From Shinisaurus crocodilurus (Eukaryota; Chordata; Lepidosauria; Squamata; Shinisauridae), in NCBI GenBank assembly GCA_021292165.1, contig CM037880.1, positions 206,796,255 through 206,860,254 on the forward strand: 64,000 nt of DNA, read 5' to 3'. Every line of letters begins with the position of its first letter. Position 1 is the stretch's first letter. This document shows positions 44,403 to 54,159 of this stretch, in pieces. The notes beneath the pieces are model-generated. The model saw only the letters and a program-made list of their open reading frames with translations, was not told the origin of the DNA and made no database searches. A program made the position numbers and the translations under genes.

Positions 44403-45785
44403 CAGGGCCGGTGCTACCATTAGGCCAACTAGGCGGCTGCCTAGGGCGCCGGGCTAAAGGAGGCACCAGAAATGCCTTGGGGAAAAAAAATACATCACGT
44501 ATTTTACCAAGTTTGTTTTACCAATCATGTCCTGTGGCGGGGAAGGGAAGGCGAAAGAAGCGCACCCCTCCCTCTCTCTCCTCCAGCTCGTTACCAGGAA
44601 CAGCAGCAGGCAGGCTCCTCCTCACAACCAGCATCAAAAGAGGCAGAGAAGGCTACAGACTGGAGGAGGGGAGGCGGGCAGGGGCCAATGATACACCTGC
44701 AAACACCTCCTTCGCCCTCCCTCTCAAGGATGCACCTGCAAACACCTCCTTCACCTTCCCTCCCTCGCGTGAGCCTCAGGTTCCTCAGCTCAAGGTCCCC
44801 TGAAAGCAGTTATTTCCAGCAACCAGGGAGGGAGGGAAAGGTATTTTAAGCTAGCTGGGGCTCCAATGTTTTAATTATTTACCATGCTGTTTCTGTGTTT
44901 TGGTTTTAAATGATTTTAGGATGCAATCCTATGCGTGTTTGGAGTGGGGGGGGAAATCCTACAACTCCCAGCATTCCCCAGCCAGCCATGCGCAATCCTA
45001 TGCACGTTGAGGTAGAAAAAAGCCCCACAACTCCCAGCGTTCCAACAGCCAGCCATGCTGGCTGGTGAATGCTGGGAGTTGCGGGGCTTTTTTCTGCCTC
45101 AACGTGTTTAGGATTGTGCCCTGAGCTGTTGATGTTTTCTTTACTGTACTTTGAATATTGTTGTCTGCCTTGAGCACTAGGCTGGTAAAGGGAAAGACAG
45201 GATAATATACATTATTCTGACAAAGAAATATTGCAACAAAGTGATAGAGAGAGGAGGGGAAGTAGCAAGTTTCGTAAATCCCCTCCTAAATTTGAACCAG
45301 ATGATCCACGGGCTCTCTCTTTGCTATGTTTCTACTACATGCATCCCCCCCCCTGCAACCCAGAAGGTGTACGAGTCAAACCGGTGTCTCTGCACCTCCA
45401 CCCTGCGAGGTAGGACAGGCTGCAAGATGCCCCTTTTGTCTCTATTCCTCACAGGTAGCGCCACCACACCTCTCTCACATCCTTTTTTCATATCCCTTGT
45501 GCTGCCTGCAGGAGGAGACAGGCTTTTACATATATATGGAGTAGGAGAAGGCCCTTGGGAGTTCCTGGCATAGCTGGGCTGATGTTGCCTCTTTGCTTTC
45601 CTCGTGAACACAAAGGAAAAGTCTCAAAGTCCACAAAGTTTTTCTATGGGGCTCGGCAGTTCCCAGGGAGGGAAATTTATTTCATAATGGGCATAGGGCT
45701 GGAGGGAGGGAAGGCTCAAGTGGGAAGGGGGGGCGCTAAATATCTGATCTTGCCTAGGGCACCAAATTGCCTTGCACCGGGCCTG
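44403..45785. mobile_element. hAT element (CAGGACCGGTGC family, reversed), 1383 bp
   Basis: Left CAGGGCCGGTGCTACCATTA, right CCTTGCACCGGGCCTG, perfect duplication CTATTATC (44395-44402, 45786-45793). Inverted relative to the copies at 26703 and 31581. The right side shares the 'ccctatgcccatta' region with the 26.7 kb copy; the rest is unrelated cargo: an L2-like tail split by a hairpin (44921-45119) and other sequence. A 180-codon frame at 44261-44803 crosses the element's left end and is not a gene. Confidence 0.95.
44921..45119. repeat. Hairpin MITE with a duplicated left arm
   Basis: Arm 'gcgcaatcctatgcacgttg' to 'acaactcccagcgttc' (44990-45055) pairs with 'gaatgctgggagttgcgg' to 'gtttaggattgtgc' (45066-45119). 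A third arm copy, 'gatgcaatcctatgcgtgtt', precedes it in direct orientation (44921-44990). Confidence 0.75.
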
Positions 45786-45830
45786 CTATTATCCCATAAA
45801 CATTGAGCTACAACTTAAAACACTCCTTTG

Positions 45831-46164
45831 CAGGGCCAGCCCTACCATTAGGCAGAGTGTGGCAGCTGCTTCAGTCAGCAGATTTTGGATGCCATGAAAG
45901 GACAGCAAATTTTTAGTTATTACTTTGTTATTGTTGTACTTTTACAGCCAGGGATGGGGATTTTCTGCCTCATGGGCCCAAGAACTTGCCTGTTTTTGTG
46001 TACTATGCACCTTGACTTGGGTGGGTGGATTGGGGGTGGTGGTGCCATTTGCTGCTCCATCTCCGGCAGCAAAATGTCTTGGCCCAGCCTTCTTGGCATC
46101 TCCTTTTCTTTGTTAAAATTCCTCTGAGTTTGGAAAAGTTTCCTAGCACCTAAGGCAGGCAGAG
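45831..46164. mobile_element. Decayed hAT relative (CAGGGCCAGCCCTACC)
   Basis: Left end 'cagggccagccctaccatta' resembles the 44403 end; 'cacctaaggcaggcagagga' near 46150 may be the remains of the right end. No target duplication. Confidence 0.45.
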
Positions 46165-46644
46165 GAGTAATTAACCAGATGAGTAACATAAACGCCCTAC
46201 CTCCCCCTTAGATCTATCTCAATTCCCTTTCCCTTGAATGTTTAAGTAATTCAGTGCAGGGGTTACAGCTCAAGAGAATCTGGTATCCTCAGAACCATTT
46301 TCTTTACTACCCACAGGGCATTATTAGTATTTTTTGGTGATGCACAAGTGATAGTTCAGATAAGAATTGTATGCTTCAACTCAGTCAATGGCTTGGGGCC
46401 TTCATAGCTGTGAGGACATTTTTGCCTTTGCCCATATGAACTAACGAGATGCTAACGGAGATGCTACTAAATGTTCCATCTATTTGTCAAGCTGTGTTTG
46501 GTGGCTGCCTGTAGCACGGCCTTCTTGGTGGCTTCACTGAAGTCCCCTGCACATGAAGGGGGCTTCCTGCATAGAAGGGGGAAGGGGGCAAATCACTGGC
46601 CCTGCCTCTGACATCCACAGATTGCATGTGAATATATACATTGT
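46165..46644. other. No recognised feature
   Basis: Unique sequence without coding signs. Confidence 0.4.
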
Positions 46645-47235
46645 GGTAAGGAAGTTCAAGCCACTTCCCAAGTTCGTTTTCCAGCTGACTTGTAGTCAAT
46701 AAACCAGCCAGAGTGGGTAAAAAAAAGAATTCCTTTATTTAGAATACAGCGCTGTATGGTACCACTCAAAAAGAAGAGGAGAGTGGGACCCCGAACAACA
46801 GAAATACATCTATTCTTATACCTTTCTGTCAAGCATTTTGCTTTTGCACATGCGTGCTAACAAATTCTCTGATGTCAGCATTTGCTTATCTATCTAAAAG
46901 ATTTATTCTTCTCTGCAACATTTGGTTTCTTCTTCTTAGCTGTAAATAATACACTAATTGCCCAGGTGTGAGAGGGAGAAAGGGTAGAGAGAAAGAAGGA
47001 CAGTTCACACCTCTTTGATAGTTACAGACACGCCCTCCTAAACAGGACCGGTGCAGGGCAGTTTGGCGCCCTAGGCTAAATTATATTTAGCGCCCCCACT
47101 CTTGTGCCGTGGGGGGGGCTCCGGAAAGCAGCCCTGCTCTGCAACCTCCCGCCGCCGCCGCCGCCGCCACCGGACCCCCCCGCACGCTGCGGCTGCCGCC
47201 CCCACCTACCTTCCCACGCCTCCTCCGAAAAGGGA

Positions 47236-47334
47236 CCCCCGCGCTCTGTTTTTGGCCAGGGGAAACCAGAGCAACAGGGCTGTTTAAGCCCTGTTGCCCT
47301 GGTTCCTCCCGCCAAAACAGAGCACGGGCGGGGC
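47236..47334. repeat. Hairpin core shared with 16927-17042
   Basis: 'accagagcaacagggct' pairs with 'agccctgttgccctggt', extending to 'gcgctctgtttttgg' / 'ccaaaacagagc'. The same stem occurs in the foldback at 16.7 kb. Confidence 0.85.
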
Positions 47335-47364
47335 TCCGGAAACAGCGCGGAGAAGGTAGGTGTC

Positions 47365-47500
47365 GGGGGGGAGGCGGCGCGGAGGCGAAGCGAGGCGAGG
47401 CGAGGTGGGAGGGAGGCGGCGCGTGGGGGGAGGCGGCGCAGAGGCGAGGCGAGGTGGGGGGGAGGCGGCGCGGAGGCGAGGCAAGGTGGGGGGGAGGCGC
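47365..47500. repeat. G-rich tandem repeat, about 45-bp unit
   Basis: About three units of the type 'ggaggcggcgcggaggcgag' plus 'gcgaggtggggg'. Confidence 0.75.
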
Positions 47501-47780
47501 CCAGGCTCGGCCCCACCACTACTCCGGGCGCAATCCCCCGCACTGACCTGGCTTTCTCGGTGAGGCGGGCGGGCGGGCAGGGCAGGAGCGCGCCGGCAGC
47601 GAAGAGGAGCGCAGCGTTCTATGCCCTCTTCCGCTACGCGCCCTAGGCAACAGCCTAGTTGGCCTAGCGGTAGCGCCGGCCCTGCTCCTAAATCAGTCTT
47701 GTTAGGCTAATCTTGCATGATTTGAAGCAACTTCTACCACTTTATCTTATATGCAATTAATTCCAGTAGTTCAAAGAAAC

Positions 47781-48044
47781 TCACAAGACCCCTTACAGAG
47801 GCTGCTCACAGTCTTTAGTGAAAGAGAGAGCTTCCGGCCTTCCAAAAGTCATGACAGGAAATTCTAACTTAAGAAAGTTCTGGGATTACACTTAATACAG
47901 AATAATACTTATGTTCATATTACAAAGTAATTTTTTAATAAATTTTTTTTTACACTTTCCACAACATCGGGGAAGTAAATGCAAAAAGAGCTCTATGCAT
48001 GTACACTTCCCCTATGCACATGTTCACATGTAGAGGTTAGCGGG
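47781..48044. other. No recognised feature
   Basis: Unique, A/T-rich at the end. Confidence 0.4.
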
Positions 48045-48594
48045 TAGGGAGGACAGAGGACAGTCCTCTATTTGAAGGGCTTCCAAGGGGGTCTGTCTTC
48101 TATTTTGAAGGCATCCTCTACCTCAGTGTTCTCCAACCTTGGGTCCCCAGATGTTTTTGGCCTACAACTCCCAGCATGCCCCAGCCAGTGTAGCTGGCTG
48201 GGGCATGCTGGGAGTTGTAGGCCAAAAACATCTGGGGACCCAAGGTTGGAGAACACTGAGCTATCTGAAAGGCTATCCAGGGCATTTCCAGTTTAAAGAT
48301 AAAGAATCGTAAGATGGGAGAATAGGAGCCTCGAAGTTGCCCATTCAACAGTGAGCACCTGGACAGCAGTCTGGACACAGTGAGCACCTGGACACACCCC
48401 ACACGCAGGTCGCCTGGTCACAGTCTTCCCCACTATGGTGGCTCAATGTACTGTATTTCTATTGAAATTATAATAATTCTTTCTAAATTTGCATCGATAC
48501 ATATACGCTAGCATTTGCAATTAGGTGTCCTCTTTCATCCTCTTTTTTGGTGGTGCTTGTCCTCTTTTCTGGCAGTTCACAAGTGGCCACCCTA
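48045..48594. mobile_element. TAGGGTGTCC DNA element, copy 3, with nested MITE
   Basis: Starts TAGGGAGGACAGAGGAC and ends AAGTGGCCACCCTA. Internal blocks 'gtcctctatttgaagg', 'ccagtttaaagataaagaa' and 'aggtcgcctggtcacagtct' match the copies at 11218 and 27705. 'acagtgagcacctggaca' is repeated in tandem. A palindromic MITE is inserted at 48124. Confidence 0.7.
48124..48258. mobile_element. Palindromic hAT MITE (CAGTGTTCTCC family)
   Basis: CAGTGTTCTCCAACCTTGGG to CCCAAGGTTGGAGAACACTG, with long arms meeting at 'agccagtgtagctggctgg'. Flanks CTCTACCT and AGCTATCT agree at 5 of 8. Confidence 0.85.
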
Positions 48595-49080
48595 CTTCTA
48601 GGTGTGGAGGCCCCTTCATGTGACAGTGTATGAAGAGTGTTTTGCGTCCCCTGAATTCCTTTCCCGTGGTAGGGTTGCCATTTTTTAAAAAAAATTCAAA
48701 AAGTCTGCTAAATGGGCAAGGCCAAGAGGTGTCACCTGAGGCTGAGACAACCCAAAAGGCTGGGGCTAGTGAACTCTGGCAGGCAAGTAGTTAATAGTCA
48801 AATCTTGAGTATCTTATGAACGTGCCAGTTATCCAAACACTGGGATCAACCACAGAGGCCCTGTTGTCTGAAGCACAGCATGTAGGTACAAGGTTCAGGG
48901 CCTTTTCTGTACTGGCAGCAAGATTTTGGAAGAACCACTTAGATCAATAGCATGTACCCCGTGGTAAATGTGTATAGGATTTCAGCTTTAGAAAGAGTGT
49001 TTGTCTTCATGCTTACATGCATCTATGTATAATGTGTTGTGTTATTGAACATGAGCAATATGTTGTCTGGCTGTCTTTTG
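48595..49080. other. No recognised feature
   Basis: Unique sequence. 'gtagggttgccattttttaa' at 48669 may be a broken MITE end. Confidence 0.4.
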
Positions 49081-49171
49081 CAGCACAATCCTATTAAGAG
49101 CTACTGAAAAGCAAGTCCCACCGAGTTCAGTGGGGGGTTACTGCCAGGTAAGTGGGTTTACGATTGCAGCC
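49081..49171. mobile_element. Short palindromic MITE (GCAATCCTATT family)
   Basis: 'cagcacaatcctattaagag' and 'gtttacgattgcagcc' bracket 'cccaccgagttcagtggggg'. Confidence 0.6.
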
Positions 49172-49178
49172 TCAGTGT

Positions 49179-49357
49179 AGATTCATAGATTCATAGATCA
49201 TAGAGTTGGAAGGAGCCTCCAAGGCCATCGAGTCCAATCCCCCTGCTCAATGCAGGAAACTAGAGGAGGGGTCTCCCATCCAAGTAACAACCAGGCTTGA
49301 CCCTCCTTAGCTTTCCACACTCAGACAAGCTGAGCCAGCATAAGCCACAGGCCTGTA
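49179..49357 (-). mobile_element. 5S rRNA-derived SINE, near full length
   Basis: Minus strand: 'cagcttgtctgagtgtggaa', 'agctaaggagggtcaagcct', 'ggttgttacttggatgggag', then the tail 'ttggactcgatggccttgga' and three 'tctatgaat' repeats. This is the arrangement seen for CR1-mobilised tails. Confidence 0.85.
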
Positions 49358-50531
49358 TAATATTAGAAGGGCCCCTCAGAGTCTAGGGTAGTGATGTGCA
49401 TTGCCTGTGAGGCCTGGGAAACAACAGAATCTCCATTTTAGAGAACTCCCAAGCAAATAAATTCTATATTTCCTCTTCTTCCATTGTCTACCCGTTTTTT
49501 TGTTGTTGTTTTTAATCAGTAGGCTGCTTTCTTTCATTTATTTACCCAAATCCATCTTTCTGTAACTTAAACCTCTTGTGTCCTCATTCAATTCTCAGTG
49601 GAAACATAACACAACATAATCAAGAACAATTGTTCTCCCTCCTTGCGGCAGTGCTATCAGTATCCTGAAGCTGCTATGTCCCCCTTTAATCTTCTTTTCT
49701 TTAGACAACACAAGCATCTCCTCCAGATTTCCTTGTGCCTAACATGTTAAACCATTCATCATCTTTACTGCCATCCTTTATGTTTTCTCCCATTTTGTCT
49801 CTGTCTTTGTAATGTTGTGGCTAAACCACTATAGGCTGTTCCCCAAAGTTTGGTGCTTGAGTCAATAAAAGGAAGGAAACCTAAAGGGGATACAGTCTTA
49901 CTTTAACTGCAGCATTACTTAACTATGTCGAAGCATGGGAGTCCATTATTACGTAACCTCAGGGATGGAATTCTGGCTGGGCCCTGGCAGGTCTGGATCA
50001 TGGTAGATTGATGATGGATTGATATGATATCGGATATCATCTGTAGGGCCTACCTTCTTCTTGGGTTAGAATTCTACTCCTGTGTAATCTTCAGGAATGG
50101 TTGGGCCCTGGCAGGTCTGGCTTACCTAGTTATTTTAAAGCAGGGTGGGTGCCTCGTGGCCCCTGGAGTAATTTGTGGCCCACCCACAAACCGAAAGAGA
50201 GAGTGAAAGGGGGATAAGAGAGAGAGAGAGAGAGATGTTTGCCCCTAGCCCCACTCACCACTAGCTTCAGCTCCACCCACAGCTGTCATGTGTCCCCTGA
50301 CAGATATCCTCTGAGAGAATGTGACCCTTGACAGAAAAAAAAGGTTGCCCAGCCCTAGGTAAGGCCCAGCCTTTTTTTTTTTTTTTTTAATCATCTTAGG
50401 GCCTCAGTATTTCACCCTTCCTCTGGATTTAGCCTTCTGTTCAATTCTCCAAATTTAACCTTCTACTTGTGTTAGGTTAAGAGAAACAATGGGGATATTT
50501 AGAAAATTAACTTTCAGTTTATTTAACAATA
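49358..50531. other. No recognised feature
   Basis: (GA)n at about 50215-50234 and poly-T at 50372-50387. No gene. Confidence 0.4.
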
Positions 50532-51078
50532 TATATTAATAAGGTGACCATTTTTTTCAAATTTAAAACCAGGACATTTATTTATTTATTTAATTTCTAC
50601 ACTGCCCCACAGCCGAAGCTCTCTGGGCGGTACATAAAACAACAATAAAAACATACAAAATAGTTAAAAAGATTAAAAACCAAATTAAAAAGCACAGTTT
50701 AAAATACAATCCAAAAGTTAATAGAACTAAGCCTACGGGTGACAATTCCCCTCCCCCATGTGCTATTTTGAGCTCTTAACTACTGAATGCCTTGGCATAG
50801 AGGGAAGTCTTAACCTGGCGCCGAAAAGATAGTAAGGTTGGCCAGGCGGGTCTCAGTGGGGAGCTTATTCCATAATTGGAGGGCTACCACTGAGAAGGCC
50901 CTCCTCCTTGTTGCTACCAACCGAGCCTCTCTTGGAGGTGGCAGTTGGAGGAGGGCCCCAGATGTTGAGTGTAGTGTCCGGGTAGATTGCGGTTGGGAGA
51001 GACGAGACGTTCCGTCAGGTATTGTGGTCCTAAGCTGTGTAGGGCTTTATAGGTTAGAACCAGCACCTTGAATTCCGC

Positions 51079-52215
51079 TCAGAAGCATATTGGCAGCCAG
51101 TGCAAACGGGTCAGAACCGGTGTAATGTGCTCGGACCTTCCGGTCCCCGCAATAAGCCTGGCTGCCGCATTTTGCACAAGCTGCAGCTTCCAAACAGTCT
51201 TCAAAGGCAGCCCCACGTAGAGTCCATTGCAGTAGTCTAGTTTAGAGATCACCAGAGCATAGATTACTGAGACCAGGCTATCCCTGTCCAGATAGGGGCA
51301 TAGCTGGGCCACCAGCCAGAGCTGGTAGAAGGCACTCCTTGCCACTGAGGCCACTTGAGCCTCAAGTGACAAAGATGGCTCCAGGAGCACCCCTAAGCTA
51401 TGAACCTTCTCCTTCAAGGGGAGTACAACCTCATCCAGAACAGGTTGAACACCCTCCATCCGGTCAAAGGAACCACCCACTAACAGCATCTCAGTCTTGT
51501 CTGGATTGAGCCTCAGTTTGTTAGCCCTCATCCAGTCCATGGTCGCAGCCAGGCACCGGTTCAGCAAATCCACAGCCTCACCTGCTGAAGATGAACAGGA
51601 GAAATAGAGCTGTGTGTCATCAGCGTACTTAGGGCAACGCACTCCAAAACTCTGGATGACCCCACTCAGTGGTTTCATGTAGATGTTAAATAGCATGGGG
51701 GATAAGACTGCCCCCTGAGGAACCCCGTACTGGAGAGTCCATGGGGCCGAGCAACATTCCCCAAGCACCACCCTCTGGAGCTGGCCATCCAAGTAGGAGC
51801 GGAACCACTGCAATGCAGTGCCCCCCACCCCCAACTCAGACAGCCGCTCCAGAAGGATACCATGGTTGATGGTATCGAAAGCCGCCGAGAGATCCAGCAG
51901 CATCAACAGGGTCACACTCCCCCTTTCTCTCTCCTGACATAGGTAATCATACAGGGCGACCAAAGCTGTTTCTGTGCCAAAACCAGGACTGAACCCCAAC
52001 TGAAATGGATCCAGATAATCAGTCTCATCCAAGAGTGCCTGGAGCTGGTTGGCCACCACCCGCTCAAGGATCTTGCCCAGGAAAGGAACATTCACCACCG
52101 GCCTAAAGTTGTTGAGATCTTCCGGGTCCAGAGAGGGTTTCTTCAGGAGTGATCTCACCACCGCCTGTTGCAGGTGGCATGGGACCATTCCCTCTCGCAA
52201 GGAGGCATTGATCAC
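51079..52215 (-). pseudogene. L2-group LINE reverse transcriptase frame
   Basis: 378 codons. Motifs in order: NFRPVVNVPFLGKILERVV (fingers, residues about 36-54), LDLSAAFDTINHGIL (motif A aspartate, about 107-121), YGVPQGAVLSPMLFNIY (motif B, about 163-179), KYADDTQLY (catalytic DD, residues 199-200), LNPDKTEMLLVG (motif D), LGVLLEPSLSLEAQV (motif E region). Ends at HWLPICF where a stop truncates the C-terminal domain. It is in a different frame from the upstream endonuclease frame, so the original ORF2 is split. All catalytic residues are present. Confidence 0.9.
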
Positions 52216-53936
52216 CTCTCTGGCCCAGCTGGCCGTTCCCTCCCCACCTTCAGATCACCATCTCCATGCTCGGCTGAAAAAAACAGGTCTAGAGTGTGCC
52301 CTGCTACATGTGTTGGGCCGATGACATGTTGGGACAGTCCCATGGTTGTCATGGGACTGTCTTGGTTTTTATAAGCCAAGAGGGGCAAGGATCCAGAACA
52401 GACGTGGTTGCATGAACCACGAACCCGTCCAAGCACCTTGTCAACGTCCTCGAGCTGTACCAACTGAAACTCATCCAAAATAACTAGACCAGGCTGTGCT
52501 CTGGGTACCTCTCCTGATTCTACTGCTATAACATTGGAGTCTAAGTCCCTGCGGATGCAAGAGATTTTTTCCTGGAAGTGCCTAGCGAATATATTGCAGC
52601 AGGCATCAGATGGGTCGATGATGTCCCTGGGGCCACCGTACAACAGGCCCCGGGTGACCCTAAAGAGCTCCGCTGGGTGGCAAAGAGATGATTGGATAGA
52701 GGCAGTGAGGTGTTGTCTCTTTGCCACCCTCACTGCCTCTAGGTATACCTTGCTATAGGCATGTACCAGGGCTCGATTGCATCCACTAGGAGTTTTCTTC
52801 CACCTGCACTCAAGCCGTCTCCTGTTTTGCTTCATCACTCTCAGCTCTGGGGTATACCACAGAGTCGTACGAGCTCTACTACAGAGTGGGAGCTCAGGAG
52901 CGATCGTGTCAACCGCCCAGGTCATCTCTCTATTCCAGAGATCAACCAGGGATTCGACAGGACCGCCAGCCATATCAGCCGGAAACCCCCCAAGGGCCCT
53001 CTGGAAACCATCCGGATTTATCAGCCTCCGGGGGCGAACCATCTTAATAGGTCCCCCACCCTTGCAGAGGGGGAAAGCTGTCATTAGCCTAAATCTCAGC
53101 AGGTAGTGATCTGACCATGACAAGGGGACTGATTCAAAGTCCCCCACCTTCAGATCACCATCTCCATGCTCGGCTGAAAAAACCAGGTCTAGAGTGTGCC
53201 CTGCTACATGTGTTGGGCCGATGACATGTTGGGACAGTCCCATGGTTGTCATGGAGTCCATGAATTCCTGAGCCACACCAGACAAGGTGCCTTCAGCATG
53301 GATGTTAACATCCCCCAGGACCAACAGCCTGGGGGACCTCAGCATCGCCAGCGAGACCACCTCCGTCAGCTCAGCCAGGAAGTCTGTTGAGCAGTGGGGT
53401 GGGCGGTACATCAACAGAATCCCTAATCTGTCCTGCTGGCCCAACAAAAGGTGCAAACACTCCAGACCAGTAGTCAGACAGACAGGGAGCCTGGAGAGAT
53501 AGATAGAATTCCTATAGACCACGGCAAACCCCCCTCCCCGGCCTTCAGGTCTACCCTGATGCTGCACCAAGTACCCCGGTGGGCAAAGCTGGGAGAGACT
53601 AACTCCTCCCTGTTCTCCCACCCAGGTCTCAATAATGCATGCCAGATCGGCCACCTCATCCACTATTAAATCGTGGATGATGGAGGTTTTATTTTGCACC
53701 AATCTGACATTTAGAAGCAGCATCCGGAGACCCGAGGGCAGGCTGATAGGGCAACCACCAAACCTGCGGGTGCGAGGAGGACCGGAACAAGGCACAGCCA
53801 TTAAGTGTCTGGGCTGTGTTCCCCTTACCTGGCTAGTCCTCCTCCCAATGCCATATCTCCCTCTACCCCTCACTACACTAATTGGGGGCCCCACAGAACC
53901 CCCCACTTGGCCCCATGACTCCCCTCCAAGGCACAT
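52212..53936 (-). pseudogene. L2-group LINE endonuclease frame
   Basis: 574 codons. APE-type endonuclease: LLLNVR (N about 76), IIETWV (E103), LGDVNIH (GDxN, about 208-213), HTLDLVFS (about 247-254) and WSDHY (D276, H277). A roughly 250-residue linker follows. Near the C-terminus (about residues 525-562) the segment TTMGLSQHVIGPTHVAGHTL recurs, copied from about residues 230-248. Past it the frame ends 1 codon inside the reverse-transcriptase frame. The GDFN-type Phe is Val here; other active-site residues look intact. Confidence 0.9.
52242..52361. repeat. 113-bp copy of 53142-53254 plus 11-bp snap-back
   Basis: 52242-52354 matches 53142-53254 with one mismatch (52283 versus 53183), exactly 900 bp apart. 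The following 'atgggactgtc' (52351-52361) is the reverse complement of 'gacagtcccat' at 52333-52343. It sits at the frame switch between endonuclease and reverse transcriptase. Confidence 0.93.
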
Positions 53937-54159
53937 GTTCAGGCCCTAGACAGGGAAAAACAATCCCCCCCACCAAGGGCACCGAGCAACAAGTAGCAGT
54001 GTTAGGGGGGTGGCCCTTGCCCTTGTGGCACCCCCAAAGTCACAAATGCCCCCTCTCATCAGGAGATATTTGGGCCTTCAGGCTTCAACCTAACTCAAGC
54101 CTGGGTAGGCCTCAATCCTTCACAGTAGTCCAACAAGATCTGGAGGGTCATAGGTTCCC

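Larger units (their letters stand above)
47043..47684. mobile_element. hAT element (CAGGACCGGTGC family), 642 bp, GC-rich interior
   Basis: Ends CAGGACCGGTGCAGGGCAG and GGTAGCGCCGGCCCTG, perfect duplication CTCCTAAA (47035-47042, 47685-47692). Interior very CpG-rich: a (GCC)n run near 47150-47170, a shared hairpin core and a G-rich tandem. Open frames of up to 180 codons on both strands reflect composition only. Confidence 0.95.
46645..47780 (-). mobile_element. Unclassified element, possibly LTR-like, split by a hAT
   Basis: A plus-strand 'cctttatttagaatac' at 46731 would be a poly(A) signal on the minus strand. Sequence continues across the hAT at 47043-47684. No boundary or duplication found, so only the interruption is certain. 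Confidence 0.25.

Noticed and set aside
44261..44803. 180-codon plus frame
   Set aside because: Runs from unique DNA across the exact left end of a hAT; a real gene would predate or exclude that insertion.
47076..47646. 180- and 155-codon Arg/Gly-rich frames
   Set aside because: Products of the GCC run and G-rich minisatellite inside a hAT.
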